This document shows, one piece after another, positions 55,463 to 62,907 of a stretch of DNA of 64,000 nt. Numbering within the stretch: position 1 is the first letter of the stretch; every line of letters begins with the position of its first letter. The position numbers were made by a program, and so were the translations under genes. Source of the DNA: Anaerorudis cellulosivorans (GTDB taxonomy: Bacteria > Bacteroidota > Bacteroidia > Bacteroidales > Dysgonomonadaceae); assembly GCF_025943985.1 (NCBI RefSeq), contig NZ_JAPCWE010000004.1, forward strand, positions 124,001 to 188,000. The letters are read 5' to 3'. A model generated the notes under the pieces. It made no database searches. It saw only the letters and a list, made by a program, of their open reading frames with translations, and was not told the origin of the DNA.

Positions 55463-55587
55463 TGATTTTATAGGGAATATAAATACAATTCATAAAAGAT
55501 CGGTTTCACAAGGTAAGGGATTTAGGTGGAAGTTGATCTTAGGTAATTTTGAATAAAAGGGTTAACGCCGAATGGCAAAATCCGGCA

Positions 55588-56253
55588 TTATCTTTGTCCG
55601 AAAATCAGCGTTCCCACCCGAATCATTGTGCTGCCTTCTTCTATGGCTATAGGATAATCGTTAGACATTCCCATGGATATTTCTTTGAAAGCCGGCTCAT
55701 CGGGAAAATGTGTATTTTTGAATTCGTCGAAAAGTGATTTCAGTAAACGAAATTCTTTTCTTATTCGGTCTTTGTTGTCGGTAAATGTAGCCATTCCCAT
55801 TACTCCCGAAAGCTGTACATGAGTACATTCTTTCCATTTGCCGGTCGCAAGAAATTGGCGGCACTCATCGGGAGAAAAGCCACTCTTGGTTTCTTCTTGA
55901 GCAATATGTATTTGCAGCAAGCATGGTATTTTTCGGTTATTGGCCCCTGCCTGCTTTTCAATTTCGAGCATCAGTCGTTCATTGTCCATACTGTGGATCA
56001 GATGAATAAAAGGAGCAATATATTTTACTTTGTTCCTTTGTAGATTTCCAATAAAATGCCATTCAATATCCTTGGGCAGTTTCTCGTATTTTTCTTTTAG
56101 TTCCTGTACACGGCTTTCACCGAAAATTCGTTGTCCGAAGTCATACGCCTCCTGTATTGTTTCAGCAGGATGAAATTTGGAAACGGCTACAATTTTAACC
56201 CCTGTCGGAATCGCTTTTCGTAATCTTTCGAGATTTTCCTTTATCGTATTCAT
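55588..56253 (-). CDS. YggS/PROSC family pyridoxal phosphate homeostasis protein
   Basis: PLP-binding protein that balances free PLP and amino-acid pools. MNTIKENLERLRKAIPTGVKIVAVSKFHPAETIQEAYDFGQRIFGESRVQELKEKYEKLPKDIEWHFIGNLQRNKVKYI has the PLP-Lys in VAVSKFHP and the GESRVQE and WHFIGNLQRNK blocks. The C-terminal part ISMGMSNDYPIAIEEGSTMIRVGTLIFGQR holds the phosphate-binding SMGMSxDxxxAIxxGSTxxRxGxxIFG signature. Length 221. Its start overlaps the DUF4494 gene stop by 4 bp. 55399-55587 carries the promoter noted for the neighbouring gene and no other feature. Confidence 0.95.
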   Translation of the reverse strand: MNTIKENLERLRKAIPTGVKIVAVSKFHPAETIQEAYDFGQRIFGESRVQELKEKYEKLPKDIEWHFIGNLQRNKVKYIAPFIHLIHSMDNERLMLEIEKQAGANNRKIPCLLQIHIAQEETKSGFSPDECRQFLATGKWKECTHVQLSGVMGMATFTDNKDRIRKEFRLLKSLFDEFKNTHFPDEPAFKEISMGMSNDYPIAIEEGSTMIRVGTLIFGQR

Positions 56254-56702
56254 ACTTTCGTTTGTTTATCCTGTTCTGAAACGTAGGGAAATACATCCAT
56301 AATGGCTGTTTCGGTTAAAGCTGCAACAGAATAGTCAATCATGGTTTTTTTCATTTCTGTATCGACAATGTCCAATGCTTCTTTCAACGTGCTTGCCTGC
56401 ACCAGCATATTGACTGCCGTCTTTTTTTCTGCTCCGCTTTTCTCGTCCAACGTAATGAAATAGAGTTTTGCTTTATAATAGCGGTCGCCCGTTTCATTGA
56501 AAAACGTTTCGTTGTATTTTACCCTTTTTATATCGGCAATGGAAAATTCTCCCGAAATATACGGTTTAATTTCTTCGATTATTCGGCTTTCGGCTTCGGT
56601 AAACGACAGCGCATCCACTAGATAGGGCTCGGTTACCGTTTTCTGCATGCCCGATTCCTGCATCTTTTCGTACCTAACTTTACATTCAAACCAGTTGTAC
56701 AT
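56250..56702 (-). CDS. DUF4494 domain-containing protein
   Basis: Cytoplasmic protein of unknown function, almost restricted to Bacteroidota. I choose ATG 56702 (MYNWFECKVRYEKMQESGMQKTVTEPYLVDALSFTEAESRIIEE); the frame continues 60 codons upstream but that part has no family character. The MYNWFECKVRYEK opening, VTEPYLVDALSFTEAE and YYKAKLYFITLDEKSGAEKKTAVNMLVQA are typical of DUF4494. Length 150. The ATGA overlap with yggS suggests a shared function, perhaps with PLP-linked metabolism, but there is no evidence beyond position. 56703-56945 (243 bp) shows no other gene. Confidence 0.88.
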   Translation of the reverse strand: MYNWFECKVRYEKMQESGMQKTVTEPYLVDALSFTEAESRIIEEIKPYISGEFSIADIKRVKYNETFFNETGDRYYKAKLYFITLDEKSGAEKKTAVNMLVQASTLKEALDIVDTEMKKTMIDYSVAALTETAIMDVFPYVSEQDKQTKV

Positions 56703-56945
56703 TTTATTATTCGTTAAAAAATTATTAAGTGATTGATGGCTCTGATCACTGTAAACGGAAAAGCAAAAGTACGGATTTTTTTGCTCATCTAACATCCAAA
56801 GCAAGGGATTTCTGATCTTTATGTGTATGACTTGGCTACGGACTATTGCGTAAAAGTTGCGGCACGGGATGCTTGCAGACAAGGTTTTCTACGTGGGTAA
56901 TTGTGGATTAGGTAATAATTTAAGGCATTTGTTAATTTCGTCTTA

Positions 56946-57311
56946 TTATCCCTTGAAAATAAAATATACCGCAAGCACAAGGAATGCAAAGCCAACAAGG
57001 TGGTTCAACCGGAGTGTTGTATTGAAAGCAAAACAAGAAAAAAGGGAAAATACCACCAATGTAATGACTTCCTGCAGTACCTTAAGCTGTACAGGCGAAA
57101 AAGGTCCGCCATTACCTTCGAATCCGATACGGTTGGCGGGTACCTGAAGGCAGTATTCAAATAAGGCTATTCCCCAACTGAACAGGATAATGCCTATTAG
57201 TGGAAGTTTACTGAACCATGAATATTCCGAAAGTTTCAAATGACCATACCAGGCGAAGGTCATGAAAATATTCGAACAAAATAAAAGAACGATTGTCAGT
57301 AACGATTTCAT
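56946..57311 (-). CDS. DMT-superfamily small membrane protein (DUF486)
   Basis: Four-helix inner-membrane protein of the DUF486/DMT group. Helices: LLTIVLLFCSNIFMTFAWYGHL, KLPLIGIILFSWGIALFEYCLQVPANRIG, VQLKVLQEVITLVVFSLFSCFAF, and HLVGFAFLVLAVYFIFKG. The signature FAWYGHLK...LFEYCLQVPANRIG is strongly conserved in DUF486. Length 121. Function unknown; distant relatives are small multidrug transporters. It is monocistronic or distally linked to the epimerase gene upstream (52-bp gap). Confidence 0.88.
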   Translation of the reverse strand: MKSLLTIVLLFCSNIFMTFAWYGHLKLSEYSWFSKLPLIGIILFSWGIALFEYCLQVPANRIGFEGNGGPFSPVQLKVLQEVITLVVFSLFSCFAFNTTLRLNHLVGFAFLVLAVYFIFKG

Positions 57312-57363
57312 AGTTAATCCTCAAAAAATTGTGCAAAGGTATAATTTTTTGAGGCTCATTGAT

Positions 57364-58521
57364 TCATTCTCTGCCGAAATTTATTTTTTGGGTTAATTTT
57401 ACGCCGATTCCCGGAAAATCGGTAGCAATCATTTTGCCGTTTTCGAGTTTGGCACCATCAAAACAATCATTGGCGATGAGTAGCGCACCGTCGAGATCGG
57501 CAAAATCGAGTCCCGCGGAAAGTTGTGAAGCGGCCGATATGGCACACGAGGTTTCTGTCATACAGCCGATCATCACTTTCATCCCCAACGCTTGAGCAAG
57601 ATTACGCATTTTCCATGCTTCCCGCATGCCGGTACATTTCATCAGTTTGATATTGATCCCCGAAAATACCCCTTTCAGTCGTTCCACATCATCGAGTCGT
57701 TGCACCGATTCGTCGGCAAAAACCGGCAAAGGACTGTTTTCGGTAATCCAGGCATTCCCGTCGTAATCGTCTTTTGCCATCGGCTGTTCCACCATCACTA
57801 CGCCTTTCTCTTTCATCCAGTAAATCATATCCAGCGCATAGCGTTTGTCTTTCCATCCCTGATTGGCATCCACTGTCAGAGGCAGGTCGGTAACACTGCG
57901 AATGGCCTCGATTGTGCGTTTGTCGTCCGTCCCGCCCACTTTTACTTTCAGTATGTAGAAACGTCCTAAGGCTTCTTTAGTCTTTTCGCGTATCACTTCA
58001 TTCGTATCGATACCAATAGTAAAAGTAGTATCGGGGACCTTCATTTTATTCAGACCATACATCTGGTACCACGGTGCACCGATAATTTTTCCCGCTAAAT
58101 CGTGCAACGCAATATCAACCGATGCTTTTGCCGCTGTGTTTCCCGGTGCTATCCGGTCTATATATTCCAGAATATCTTCCAAATGAGTGGGATCATGAAA
58201 TCCCGAAAGATCCACTTTCTTAAGAAAATCGATAACCGATGCCTGCGTTTCGCCCAAATAGGGAGGGAGAGAAGCCTCTCCGTAACCTTCCAGGCCGTCG
58301 AATTCGATTTTTGTGAGTACCACCGGTGTCGTTTTCCGCGAAAAACCGGAAATCGTGAAAACATGCCTCAGTTGAAGGTCATAAGGAGTCCATGACAGTT
58401 TCATTTTTTTGGATACTATACGTTGTTTTTTCGCAGCAGATGTTGTAAAAATGTGGGGTACTGTGAATGTCGCTGCTGCCAAAGCTGAAGTCTTTATGAA
58501 TTGCCGTCTGTTTTGTTTCAT
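57364..58521 (-). CDS. Exported L-Ala-D/L-Glu-type dipeptide epimerase (enolase superfamily)
   Basis: Enolase-superfamily epimerase that inverts the second residue of L-Ala-D-Glu from peptidoglycan. The N-terminus MKQNRRQFIKTSALAAATF is a Tat signal (RRxFIK), so the enzyme is exported folded. The capping domain starts KMKLSWTPYDLQLRHVFTISG. The barrel has the KxK pair Lys192/Lys194 (ILKVKVGG), metal ligands Asp218 (TVDANQGW), Glu245 (MVEQPM) and Asp270 (FADES), and the second general base Lys292 (NIKLMKC). These are the residues of the dipeptide epimerase branch. Length 385. Its start overlaps the NlpC/P60 gene by 4 bp, matching the functional link seen in Bacillus ykfB-ykfC. The exact dipeptide specificity is not predictable by eye. 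Confidence 0.92.
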   Translation of the reverse strand: MKQNRRQFIKTSALAAATFTVPHIFTTSAAKKQRIVSKKMKLSWTPYDLQLRHVFTISGFSRKTTPVVLTKIEFDGLEGYGEASLPPYLGETQASVIDFLKKVDLSGFHDPTHLEDILEYIDRIAPGNTAAKASVDIALHDLAGKIIGAPWYQMYGLNKMKVPDTTFTIGIDTNEVIREKTKEALGRFYILKVKVGGTDDKRTIEAIRSVTDLPLTVDANQGWKDKRYALDMIYWMKEKGVVMVEQPMAKDDYDGNAWITENSPLPVFADESVQRLDDVERLKGVFSGINIKLMKCTGMREAWKMRNLAQALGMKVMIGCMTETSCAISAASQLSAGLDFADLDGALLIANDCFDGAKLENGKMIATDFPGIGVKLTQKINFGRE

Positions 58522-59705
58522 TCGGTCGGATGATAAAACGCATTTTTATTGATTTCTTCGATACCCGGCGTATTAATCTCGCCTAGTATTCGCTTCGTAC
58601 GCAAATAACGGCCGGTATTGTATTCGTCGTAAAAGGGATCGGTCGAATCGAAGCTGCCGATTTGAATGTAATCCGAGGCATGAATAAACCGTTTGTTGCC
58701 GATATAAATCCCCACGTGTACCACGCTTTCCCTGGGATTTTCGTCAGTAGCCTTTGTCCCGAAAAATACCAGATCACCCGGCTGAACGTTTTCAAAGTCT
58801 CCTTTCTCGTCGATTAGTTTGCCCGAAAGAACTTGTTGCGAAGCATCGCGCGAAAGGATAATGCCGTGCAAGAAATATACCAATTTTGTGAATCCGCTAC
58901 AATCCAGTCCTTTTGAGGAGGTCCCTCCCCATAGGTAGGGGATGCCCATAAATCGTTTTGCCGTTTTCACGATCTCTTCGCCTGTCCATATTCGGCTTTT
59001 CTTCCATATTTCAAAGGGTTGAACATCGTTTTTCGATACAAACGCTTCTCTTCCATCAGGATAGAAAACCCGATAAAACATCCCTTTCTCTTCTTTTATT
59101 ATCAGCATGTCACCTGCTCCTAAGTCTGAAATGGTTTGAGATCCCGGATCCGGGTGTTCATACGAAAAAGCAGAAAGTGATGTTACGATGATTTTCGGCT
59201 GTTGTAGATAGCTTTGCAACGCTGCTTTTGTCATAGGTTTGACCGAACCGTTTATCCAACCGATGTAGCGGTCGGGTGTTTGTATTCGCCTCCACCCACC
59301 TTTCTTTTCCAGCACGTTCACGGGTGTGCCAAGCAGCGCTTGTGACACTATTTCTGCGCTGTGTTTCGGATTACGGTATATCGTTCCCGGAGAATTGTAA
59401 ATAACGCCCCACGTCTCTTCGCCAAGTTTCTTGTCGGGAAGCAGTCGGATGCTGTCTTTCACTTCAATGAACCTCCTTTTTGCTTTAGCTATTACCTCAT
59501 TATAGGCAGCATGGCTTGTCGTTTCCCCTTTCAGTATCAACGTATCTTTTTGACGGTATGCCTTTATGTCAAAAACTTCTATCCGTTTGTCGGGAATATA
59601 TTTTGCTTCCACCGATTTGATGATTTCGCGGATGTCGTTGGTTTGGGCCATAGAAAATGATAGCGTAACGAACAAAAACCAACTTAAATATGCGTATTGC
59701 TGCAT
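58518..59705 (-). CDS. Secreted NlpC/P60 (C40) endopeptidase with SH3b domains, YkfC-like
   Basis: Periplasmic gamma-D-glutamyl-L-diamino-acid endopeptidase. The signal peptide is MQQYAYLSWFLFVTLSFSMAQ. An N-terminal region of about 90 residues precedes two SH3b-type modules (TIYRNPKHSAEIVSQALLGTPVNVLEKKGGWRRIQTPDRYIGWI and ISDLGAGDMLIIKEEKGMFYRVFYPDGREAFV). The catalytic NlpC/P60 domain then has Cys269 in WGGTSSKGLDCSGFTKLVYF, His330 in VVHVGIYIG and a third polar residue, His342, in RFIHASD. Length 395. It would cut stem peptides after L-Ala-D-Glu, whose product is the substrate of the overlapping epimerase gene. 59706-59944 upstream holds no other gene. Confidence 0.94.
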   Translation of the reverse strand: MQQYAYLSWFLFVTLSFSMAQTNDIREIIKSVEAKYIPDKRIEVFDIKAYRQKDTLILKGETTSHAAYNEVIAKAKRRFIEVKDSIRLLPDKKLGEETWGVIYNSPGTIYRNPKHSAEIVSQALLGTPVNVLEKKGGWRRIQTPDRYIGWINGSVKPMTKAALQSYLQQPKIIVTSLSAFSYEHPDPGSQTISDLGAGDMLIIKEEKGMFYRVFYPDGREAFVSKNDVQPFEIWKKSRIWTGEEIVKTAKRFMGIPYLWGGTSSKGLDCSGFTKLVYFLHGIILSRDASQQVLSGKLIDEKGDFENVQPGDLVFFGTKATDENPRESVVHVGIYIGNKRFIHASDYIQIGSFDSTDPFYDEYNTGRYLRTKRILGEINTPGIEEINKNAFYHPTE

Positions 59706-59944
59706 CTTGTGGCTTTTATTGCCGGGTTAATAAATGTTTTCGAATAAGAGAAGCTCATGAAAAGTATTATCAATTCGTGGGAAAACGAACAAATCAATAT
59801 CTATGTATGCCTCATTTATTTTTTCTTTCTTCATCATCCGAAAAGCTAAAAACAAATAAAGCGTTTTCTTGAAAACCGTCATCGGGAAGATGGGAAATGT
59901 AAATAAAACTCCTCTCCTATGTATAGGGTTGAAGCAGAAGAGAA

Positions 59945-60280
59945 TTATAACATTTCCTTCATGGCTTGGTAGGCCTTGGAGCCATAGACCACTGAAGGTC
60001 CTCCACCCATGAGAACAGCCACACCGATCGTTTCGACGATTTCTTCCTGAGTGGCGCCTGCTTTCAAGGCATCCTGAACATGACAGGCGATGCATCCTTC
60101 GCAACGAATCGTGATTGCAATTCCGAGAGCAATCAGTTCTTTCTGCTTTTGGTCGAGTGCTCCCGCTTTGTTTGCTGCATGATGCAGTGACATGAATCCT
60201 TTGGCAACTTCCGGATGCTCTTTGCTCAAGATTTCCAGAAAGGCATACACCTCATTTGCTTTATCTTTATAACTATTCAT
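59945..60280 (-). CDS. Carboxymuconolactone decarboxylase / AhpD-like protein
   Basis: Small helical protein of the CMD/AhpD superfamily, likely a thiol-dependent peroxidase partner rather than a decarboxylase. The active-site motif is CEGCIACHVQDALKAGATQEEI (CxxC plus His, as in AhpD). The N-terminal helix pair is NEVYAFLEILSKEHPEVAKGFMSLHHAANKAGALDQKQKELIALGIAITIR. The C-terminus GVAVLMGGGPSVVYGSKAYQAMKEM is also characteristic. The length of 111 residues is one domain. It has its own promoter and an unusually strong Shine-Dalgarno sequence. Function in detoxification is inferred from the CxxC. Confidence 0.88.
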   Translation of the reverse strand: MNSYKDKANEVYAFLEILSKEHPEVAKGFMSLHHAANKAGALDQKQKELIALGIAITIRCEGCIACHVQDALKAGATQEEIVETIGVAVLMGGGPSVVYGSKAYQAMKEML

Positions 60281-60286
60281 AGTAAA

Positions 60287-60347
60287 ACCTCCTTATTTTT
60301 TGCGGTTCCAACTTCAGACAAAAATAGGAAATATTTTGAAAAAACAA
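60287..60347 (-). promoter_or_regulatory. Promoter and strong ribosome-binding site of the AhpD-like gene
   Basis: On the minus strand TTG (60347-60345), 18 nt, TATTTTTG (60326-60319), then AAGGAGGT (60294-60287) six nt before the ATG. A full anti-Shine-Dalgarno match is uncommon in Bacteroidota and suggests high expression. Confidence 0.6.
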
Positions 60348-60434
60348 AAAATTATCGAAGGTAAGAATCTGATGTTAAGCCTCAGATTTTTCGCCTTGTT
60401 CTCGAGAAAAACGCTCATGATGAAGATGCACCTC

Positions 60435-61778
60435 TTATAATTTCATTTCCCACCCTTTTTCATAGGTTCTACTCCATAATTTTAAGGCATCTTTATCATT
60501 AAGAATGTGCCCATTATCGGGATCGGTGGTTAATGTTTTCTTAGTGCGTTGTGAGATATTTCCTAATTGCGCCAGCGTTGAGCTGATGCATCCGGCATTG
60601 ATATCTGCATTAAGCGGAATATTTTCTTTAATTCCATTCAGAAAATTCGAAAAATGGAATCCATCCAATTGCTGAGCCGGATTAATTAAATCGCCGGGTT
60701 TAAATTCCAGGTTACTCGTAACTTCTTTAATAATTTTATTTTCCGGATCATAGATTTTGTATGCGTTTCCTCCCCCAATTACCAGCGTTCCCTTATCTCC
60801 ATAAAAAGCTGCTCCGGCCGAGGAATCTTCTATAAAGCGTCCATTACAGCTTCTTCCTTCCCATGTAATAAGTTTGTCATCGCCAAATTCGAAATTGATG
60901 ATCTGCGTATCAGGAAATTCCCAATCATCATCATAGCAATATCTGCCCCCGGACGAATTTACAGTAGTGGGGTAGGTCAGATCCATACCCCAACGAAGGA
61001 GATCGATAAAATGGACAGCATTATTCCCGGATTCTCCTGTACCCCAATTATAAAACCAATGCCAATTATAATGAAGAAAATTGTCTTTATAATGAGGTAC
61101 TCGCGGAGCAGGTCCTTGCCACAATTCCCAATCGAGCCATTCGGGTACGGCCACTATTTTACCTTTTCCGATGGGTGGTCTGTTATTGGCATACCATGCT
61201 TTCCCGAAATAGACATTCCCTATTGCTCCCTCTTTGACTTCTTGAATAGCGTTTATGACATTGGTCCATGACCTGCGTTGCATGCCGGTTGTAACAATCA
61301 CTTTATATTTTTTTGCAGCCTCCATCAAAATTTCGTTTTCGGCCGGATTGTGGCTGGTCGGTTTTTCGAGATATACGTGTTTTCCGGCTTTCATAGCCAT
61401 TAGTGCAGCAGGAGCATGCCAATGTTCAGGCGTTGCGATAAATACAGCATCCAAATCTTTTAATGCCAATAGATTTCTGATATCTTTTTCCCCTTTGGGC
61501 TTTGTGCCGGTCAGTTCTTCGATAGTTGCGATACATTTATTCATGGCTCTACTGTCAACATCACATACATAGGCTATTTCACACCCTTTTTGCCGGGCAA
61601 AGCCTGCTGCTAAGGCACTACCTCGTGAATTTACGCCAATGGCACCCATCCTGATTTTTTCGTTTGAGCCCATGATGTTTTTATAACTTTTGGCGCTAAA
61701 CGTCGGAAAAGCCCCTCCTGCGGAAACTGCTGCCGTTCCTATCGCCACATTTTTGATGAATTTTCGTCTTGTGATCAT
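60435..61778 (-). CDS. Tat-exported Gfo/Idh/MocA family oxidoreductase
   Basis: NAD(P)-dependent sugar oxidoreductase-like protein. Tat signal MITRRKFIKNVAIGTAAVSAGGAFPTFSA. The Rossmann fold starts EKIRMGAIGVNSRGSALAAGFARQKGCEIAYVCDVD. The active-site EKP motif is in GKHVYLEKPTSHNPAENE, and the C-terminal domain has GTGESGNNAVHFIDLLRWGMDLTYPTTVNSSGGRY. Export by Tat with the cofactor already bound is typical for Bacteroidota members, several of which are glycoside-hydrolase-like (GH109) enzymes using NAD. Length 447. A second member of the family lies 1.1 kb upstream on the same strand, separated by mobile sequences. The substrate is unknown. 60348-60434 shows no gene. Confidence 0.92.
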   Translation of the reverse strand: MITRRKFIKNVAIGTAAVSAGGAFPTFSAKSYKNIMGSNEKIRMGAIGVNSRGSALAAGFARQKGCEIAYVCDVDSRAMNKCIATIEELTGTKPKGEKDIRNLLALKDLDAVFIATPEHWHAPAALMAMKAGKHVYLEKPTSHNPAENEILMEAAKKYKVIVTTGMQRRSWTNVINAIQEVKEGAIGNVYFGKAWYANNRPPIGKGKIVAVPEWLDWELWQGPAPRVPHYKDNFLHYNWHWFYNWGTGESGNNAVHFIDLLRWGMDLTYPTTVNSSGGRYCYDDDWEFPDTQIINFEFGDDKLITWEGRSCNGRFIEDSSAGAAFYGDKGTLVIGGGNAYKIYDPENKIIKEVTSNLEFKPGDLINPAQQLDGFHFSNFLNGIKENIPLNADINAGCISSTLAQLGNISQRTKKTLTTDPDNGHILNDKDALKLWSRTYEKGWEMKL

Positions 61779-61907
61779 AGTATATGCAATTGTTATGTTT
61801 TGATAATTCGCAAATTTATCAATTTATATTTTGTTTTTTCCCTTATTTACGTAATTCGATCTTCAAAAAACGCAAATTAGCAGAATATTGTTTTTTATTG
61901 CTTCTTC

Positions 61908-62137
61908 TTCGCTCCTTGTTCGCTCTTCCTTCGCTTCAAAGCAGGGACAACAATATCGGATTCCGCTGGATCGGTATAAAACGAATCGATCTCTTTGCCG
62001 CATGTAGAGCGGGATACAGAGGAGGGGGCAGAGCGAACTTTATGCAAAGATGATGCGAGGCCGATGCAAGCATGGAGCGAGGATGGTACGGCCTTGGTAC
62101 GGCGAAGGTACGGAGAAACAAATATAAGACGGTGTCT
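61908..62137. repeat. GC-rich dispersed repeat, copy B, interrupted by an IS3 remnant
   Basis: Second copy of the 11-bp-periodic element. The left array has three units (61908, 61919, 61930: TTCGCTC+CTTG, TTCGCTC+TTCC, TTCGCTT+CAAA). The right array has eight units from 62030 to 62117 with cores AGAGCGA, TATGCAA, GATGCGA, GATGCAA, GGAGCGA and three times GGTACGG, each plus four nt. The 31-bp block 61905-61935 is identical to 7886-7916, and 62063-62083 is identical to 8033-8053. The centre between the arrays has diverged. The terminal GGTGTCT (62131-62137) is where copy A continues into TGTAATATGCAACATGCAA; in copy B this tail appears only at 62677-62695, after the IS3 remnant. 61779-61904 shows only an A/T-rich upstream region. 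Confidence 0.85.
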
Positions 62138-62676
62138 CGTCCTGAAATAGGTTTACACTCAATGTAAATTAAAATCAGGACAATGAAAACAAAATTCAAC
62201 AAATTTCCGGACGAATTGATATCTCAAATAGTCCAAGAGTACTTAACTACCGAAATTTCTCAACCGGAGTTAATGAAAAAGTATAACTTTGGAGGGCCGA
62301 ACACCATATACAGGTGGATGAAATATTTAGGTATTTCAAAGCAGGATTTTGAACAAATAAAGGAGGATAGAGTTATGACATCAGATAGTTCAAAGAGCCT
62401 CAAAGAGCTTGAGTTAGAGCATAAAATCCGCCTATTAGAGGATGAGCTTAATAAAGAAAAGCTTAAAACAGCAGCTCTAAGTACATTGATTGATATCGCA
62501 GAGCGGGATTTGAAGATTGACATAAAAAAAAAGCGTGGTGCCAAACCATAAACACGCTGCACCATATTACCCGAGATTCAGTCTGGGTGATTTTTGTGAG
62601 TTGTTTGGCAAAACAAGGCAAGCGTACTACCGGCGGGAGAAGTATCATTACAAGGAACAACTAAAAGATCAAATAC
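62138..62676 (+). mobile_element. IS3-family insertion sequence remnant inside the dispersed repeat
   Basis: 539-bp insert in copy B, bounded by comparison with the uninterrupted copy A. The left end carries a 43-bp imperfect hairpin (GTCCTGA 62139-62145 with TCAGGAC 62175-62181, and TTTACA with TGTAAA inside). Then comes a complete orfA and the first about 40 codons of orfB. The rest of orfB (about 230 residues with the DDE domain) and the right terminal repeat are gone, so the element cannot move by itself. No target duplication is evident. Confidence 0.75.
62183..62551 (+). CDS. IS3-family transposase OrfA (helix-turn-helix protein)
   Basis: DNA-binding subunit of an IS3-type transposase. 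MKTKFNKFPDELISQIVQEYLTTEISQPELMKKYNFGGPNTIYRWMKYLGIS has the OrfA helix-turn-helix (residues about 10-50). A leucine-zipper-like coiled coil follows (LEHKIRLLEDELNKEKLKTAALSTLIDIAERDLKI). Length 122, complete. At its 3' end nine A followed by G (62524-62533) contain the slippery heptamer A-AAA-AAG in frame, the standard -1 frameshift site that joins OrfA to OrfB in this family. Because OrfB is truncated, the OrfA product would at most act as a repressor or be inert. Confidence 0.85.
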   Translation: MKTKFNKFPDELISQIVQEYLTTEISQPELMKKYNFGGPNTIYRWMKYLGISKQDFEQIKEDRVMTSDSSKSLKELELEHKIRLLEDELNKEKLKTAALSTLIDIAERDLKIDIKKKRGAKP

Positions 62677-62681
62677 TGTAA
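62532..62681 (+). pseudogene. Truncated IS3-family transposase OrfB
   Basis: The -1 frame after the slippery site reads SVVPNHKHAAPYYPRFSLGDFCELFGKTRQAYYRREKYHYKEQLKDQIL and stops at TAA 62679-62681, inside the tail of the flanking repeat. SLGDFCELFGKTRQAYYRR is the usual beginning of OrfB, which normally continues for about 270 residues with a DDE catalytic domain. The stop codon is supplied by the repeat sequence at the junction. Confidence 0.8.
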
Positions 62682-62740
62682 TATGCAACATGCAAATGGC
62701 TTTTTTTCGGCAAAGTTAATTCCCTGATTTTTTTTTGAAT

Positions 62741-62884
62741 TAGTCAAGACTTAATCTGACAAATACAAATAAAAAAGAATAATTTTGTAACAGAAAACAG
62801 ATTGAGTTATGACCACATCAGAAAAAGTCATCGGACAGTTTTTGTTCCCTAATGTAAGATATTTGTCAGAGAAAGTCTTGACTA
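62741..62884. mobile_element. Small TIR-bounded element (MITE or internally deleted IS)
   Basis: 144-bp element with 26-bp terminal inverted repeats matching at 23 positions: TAGTCAAGACTT-AA-TCTGACAAATAC at 62741-62766 against the reverse complement of 62859-62884. Inside, an ATG at 62809 opens a short frame MTTSEKVIGQFLFPNV... that runs through the right repeat, as would the start of a transposase gene. The core is AT-rich. No clear target duplication is seen. It lies just downstream of the second oxidoreductase gene, 45 bp from the IS3 remnant's flank. Confidence 0.65.
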
Positions 62885-62907
62885 TTACATCTACACACCA
62901 CAATTTA

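Noticed and set aside
59727-60104. 125-codon minus-strand frame overlapping the AhpD-like gene
   Set aside because: It overlaps a complete AhpD-like gene in another frame and its product has no recognisable features.
62260-62660. Minus-strand frames over the IS3 remnant
   Set aside because: They are antisense to orfA and orfB, which match the IS3 family with the expected frameshift site.
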